From assembly GCA_021323475.1 (NCBI GenBank), contig JAJQJM010000019.1:1-35197 (forward strand): a stretch of DNA of 35,197 nt, written 5' to 3'. Source of the DNA: Vampirovibrio sp. (GTDB lineage: Bacteria; Cyanobacteriota; Vampirovibrionia; Vampirovibrionales; Vampirovibrionaceae). The notes under the pieces are model-generated. The model saw only the letters and a program-made list of their open reading frames with translations. It was not told where the DNA came from and did no database searches. Made by a program: the position numbers and the translations under genes. Below are positions 33,243 through 35,197 of the stretch, in pieces (positions within the stretch are counted from its first letter, which is position 1; every line of letters begins with the position of its first letter).

Positions 33243-35197
33243 ATGAGTAAGAGTCCCAAAAAATTCCCCTACAAACTACCCAGTTTCAAGCCATCAGCCC
33301 AAAAGGGCTATGGACTGGCTTTGCTGGTCATATTCTTGTCCAGCTCAATCTTGATAGGGGCATCCACGGCGATTCTACTGGCGCCTTCCCTCAGTAACGC
33401 AGTCGGCGCCATGGCCTCGGATGACGCCACCGCCAGACAGTTGGCGGAAGAGGCAATTGACGCGGCCAAAGCGGATATGTTAACCAAGCAGCAGGCCGGC
33501 ACCACCATTGATACGTCCTACCGGTATCCCAGCGTGGGCACCAATACCATTTCGGTTCCCACCTACCCGGGCAGCGCCAGTTCCACAGCCAAGGGAACCT
33601 ATTATGTAACGGCCACCTATGCGCGCGGTTTCAGTTTCCTGTTACAGGCCACCGTGACGGTGGGCGCAAACATCTTTAGCTTGTCCAGGCTAGTCCAGGT
33701 GTACGGCGTTAGCGACCCATTCACCAACGCGCTTGCCATTTATTCCCTGAGGAAGGTTAAATCGAGCTATTCGAGCTATGCTGCCAGGGTGCGATGCGCA
33801 TCCAATCCGTCAGGCGCCACCACGCAAGATATTGGCTTTGACGGCAGCGGAAACTTTGACATGGCCGGTCTGCGGACCTGTCTGGGCGATAGCACCTTGC
33901 CGCTGGATGTGGCCACCGGTGAAAAACTGGCCTACGGACTGCGCAAATTAAGCAGCTCCTATGCCGGTTATGCCATTCGAGTTCGAAGCAGTGGAGCTGG
34001 CTCTCCAGAACAGGATATTGGATTTGATGCCAATGGCAACCTGGATACGGTGGCCCTTAAAAGCTTTATCGGCTCAAACAGCGGGTATATCAAAACCTGG
34101 TACGATCAAAGCGGCTCCGGTAAAAACATTACCCAAACAACAACCACCAAACAGCCCCGGATTGTGAATGCCGGCATTATAGAAACGAAAAACGGCCAAC
34201 TGTCCGCGTATTTTGACGGCACGGACGACTCTATGAGCAACACCACCCTAGGCGGCACCCTAATCACCGGCACCCAAATCCGGGCATTTCTGGTCTCGTC
34301 CACGGAAGCTGGCGGCAGCCAACCGACCTGGGGAGAGTTCGCAGTTCTTTGGAAATCAGGGGACGGTAACTCCTATGAATATCCCGCTTCTATGGAAATT
34401 CTGTGTATGGGAGGCTCTACCGACTCAACCGCTACCAACCTGAACAACGGTAATGGCTGGGGCGGCAGCTATATAACAGGAAGACTCTATCAACATACCA
34501 GTTACCATAATGCAAGCTTTAACTCGCGTTTATATCGAAATGGCACCCTGATGGATGATAGCGGTTATTCAGACGGCAGCACTAATCTGGCCCCGACGGA
34601 TATTATTATGGGCACCGGCGCAGCCGGCGATGCAACTACCTATGTTCGAGGCTATATCAGTGAATTGATCATCTTTAATGCCAACGTGTCCGCTGCCAAC
34701 CAACAGGCCATTGAACGGAATCAAGGGCACTACTATAACATTACAGGCATGCAAGATGGTTATATAACGACCTGGTACGACCAGAGCGGTAACGGCCGGA
34801 ACGCGACTCAGGCCACCACCGCAAACCAGCCTGTTGTGGTCAATATCGGCACTATCTCATCCAATGGCACCATTAAGCCGGGCATCCAGTTTGATGGCAG
34901 TAATGATTGCGTGGGCACAGCCGTCTCAACCGCCTGGCCATCCGGCTCCTCAAGCCGCACCATGAATGCAATCTATAAGTTGAATGCGACCGGATCCACC
35001 GTGAATGTGATGGGCTGGGGCAGTATTAGTACCGGTACTTACTCGGGAATGCTGCACGACCCTAAAGTCGGCTTTTGGGGTTTTAACGCCGATGTGAAAA
35101 GCTCCGTGGCCGAAGACTCCAATTATGGGCACCGAGTTACCGTGATAGTCAACGGTTCCACCACGACCGTGTATACCGACAGCACCTCTACGGGAAG
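33243..35197 (+). CDS. PilX/GspK-like pseudopilin with AbfB/ConA-like modules (partial, runs off the window)
   Basis: Open from the ATG at 33243 to the window end (651 full codons, no stop). The N terminus has QKG|YGLALLVIFLSSSILIGAS: a prepilin-like site after Gly22 and a hydrophobic helix, but Leu rather than Glu at +5, as in tip pseudopilins of the GspK type. Residues about 164-225 and 228-290 are two copies of an arabinofuranosidase-B-like module (LRK[VL]xSSY, RVRxxS, DIGFD, then WYDQSGSGKN). A concanavalin-A/LamG-like domain follows to about 502 (ending GYISELIIFNANVS). A second YDQSGNGRNATQ (Tyr512) starts another such domain, cut by the window edge. AAAGG lies about nine bases before the ATG, 45 nt after the previous stop. 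Confidence 0.85.
   Translation, partial: MSKSPKKFPYKLPSFKPSAQKGYGLALLVIFLSSSILIGASTAILLAPSLSNAVGAMASDDATARQLAEEAIDAAKADMLTKQQAGTTIDTSYRYPSVGTNTISVPTYPGSASSTAKGTYYVTATYARGFSFLLQATVTVGANIFSLSRLVQVYGVSDPFTNALAIYSLRKVKSSYSSYAARVRCASNPSGATTQDIGFDGSGNFDMAGLRTCLGDSTLPLDVATGEKLAYGLRKLSSSYAGYAIRVRSSGAGSPEQDIGFDANGNLDTVALKSFIGSNSGYIKTWYDQSGSGKNITQTTTTKQPRIVNAGIIETKNGQLSAYFDGTDDSMSNTTLGGTLITGTQIRAFLVSSTEAGGSQPTWGEFAVLWKSGDGNSYEYPASMEILCMGGSTDSTATNLNNGNGWGGSYITGRLYQHTSYHNASFNSRLYRNGTLMDDSGYSDGSTNLAPTDIIMGTGAAGDATTYVRGYISELIIFNANVSAANQQAIERNQGHYYNITGMQDGYITTWYDQSGNGRNATQATTANQPVVVNIGTISSNGTIKPGIQFDGSNDCVGTAVSTAWPSGSSSRTMNAIYKLNATGSTVNVMGWGSISTGTYSGMLHDPKVGFWGFNADVKSSVAEDSNYGHRVTVIVNGSTTTVYTDSTSTG

Overview
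The window looks like a chromosomal piece of a free-living, non-photosynthetic bacterium related to Cyanobacteria, most plausibly the Vampirovibrionia/Melainabacteria side. This is inferred from protein style, not proven. Supporting points are a cyanobacterial-looking ribosomal protein S2, cyanobacterial-style GAF domains in a giant sensor kinase, a matrixin-like protease with a GHAIGLIGHS zinc site, an acyl-CoA dehydrogenase (heterotrophy) and the absence of any photosynthesis gene. Base composition is close to balanced in genes, with AT-rich gaps. No tRNA, rRNA, CRISPR, insertion sequence or phage gene was seen.

Layout. 1-2.8 kb: rpsB-tsf, a strong terminator, then pyrH alone with its own terminator (no frr beside it). 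2.8-5.5 kb, minus strand: a 62-residue protein, a GNAT acetyltransferase, an SRPBCC protein and a disordered 350-residue protein. 5.9-11 kb: a leaderless-looking matrixin-like protease, a small unknown protein, acyl-CoA dehydrogenase, a short SRAP (YedK/HMCES-like) protein, a Ser/Thr-rich unknown and a glyoxalase II-like hydrolase. 11.1-16.6 kb, minus strand: an 1840-residue soluble sensor histidine kinase with about five PAS and five GAF domains and no response regulator beside it. 16.9-19.5 kb: an SDR oxidoreductase, a nucleoside 2-deoxyribosyltransferase-like protein and small unknowns. 19.5-23.8 kb: threonine synthesis, hom-thrC on plus and thrB on minus, with an LprI-like exported protein between. 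23.8-25.2 kb: a 1.4-kb gap without a convincing gene that carries three copies of a repeated small-RNA-like unit, each ending in an intrinsic terminator. 25.2-30.1 kb: accessory proteins, including a Pro/Ser/Thr-rich protein with a thaumatin-like C-terminal half and a 795-residue acidic/coiled-coil repeat protein. 30.7 kb to the end: an operon of three pseudopilin-type proteins with large fused C-terminal domains.

The most interesting parts are at the right-hand end. The last operon encodes an I/V-like, a J/W-like and a K/X-like pseudopilin, the set that forms the tip of type II secretion pseudopili and type IV pili. They are fused respectively to a malectin-like domain, a beta-propeller-like domain, and tandem arabinofuranosidase-B-like/concanavalin-A-like modules. 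I infer a glycan-binding pilus tip, perhaps for attachment to another cell. The last gene runs off the window; at least 651 codons are open. The three small-RNA-like units share a 35-nt identical core (two copies) and terminator stems that differ in sequence but keep pairing.

Two further themes are several non-homologous, signal-peptide-less proteins that share a short N-terminal F-[SA]-[GA] motif, and several genes whose -10 box lies only 6-9 nt before the start codon with no Shine-Dalgarno site (leaderless transcripts).
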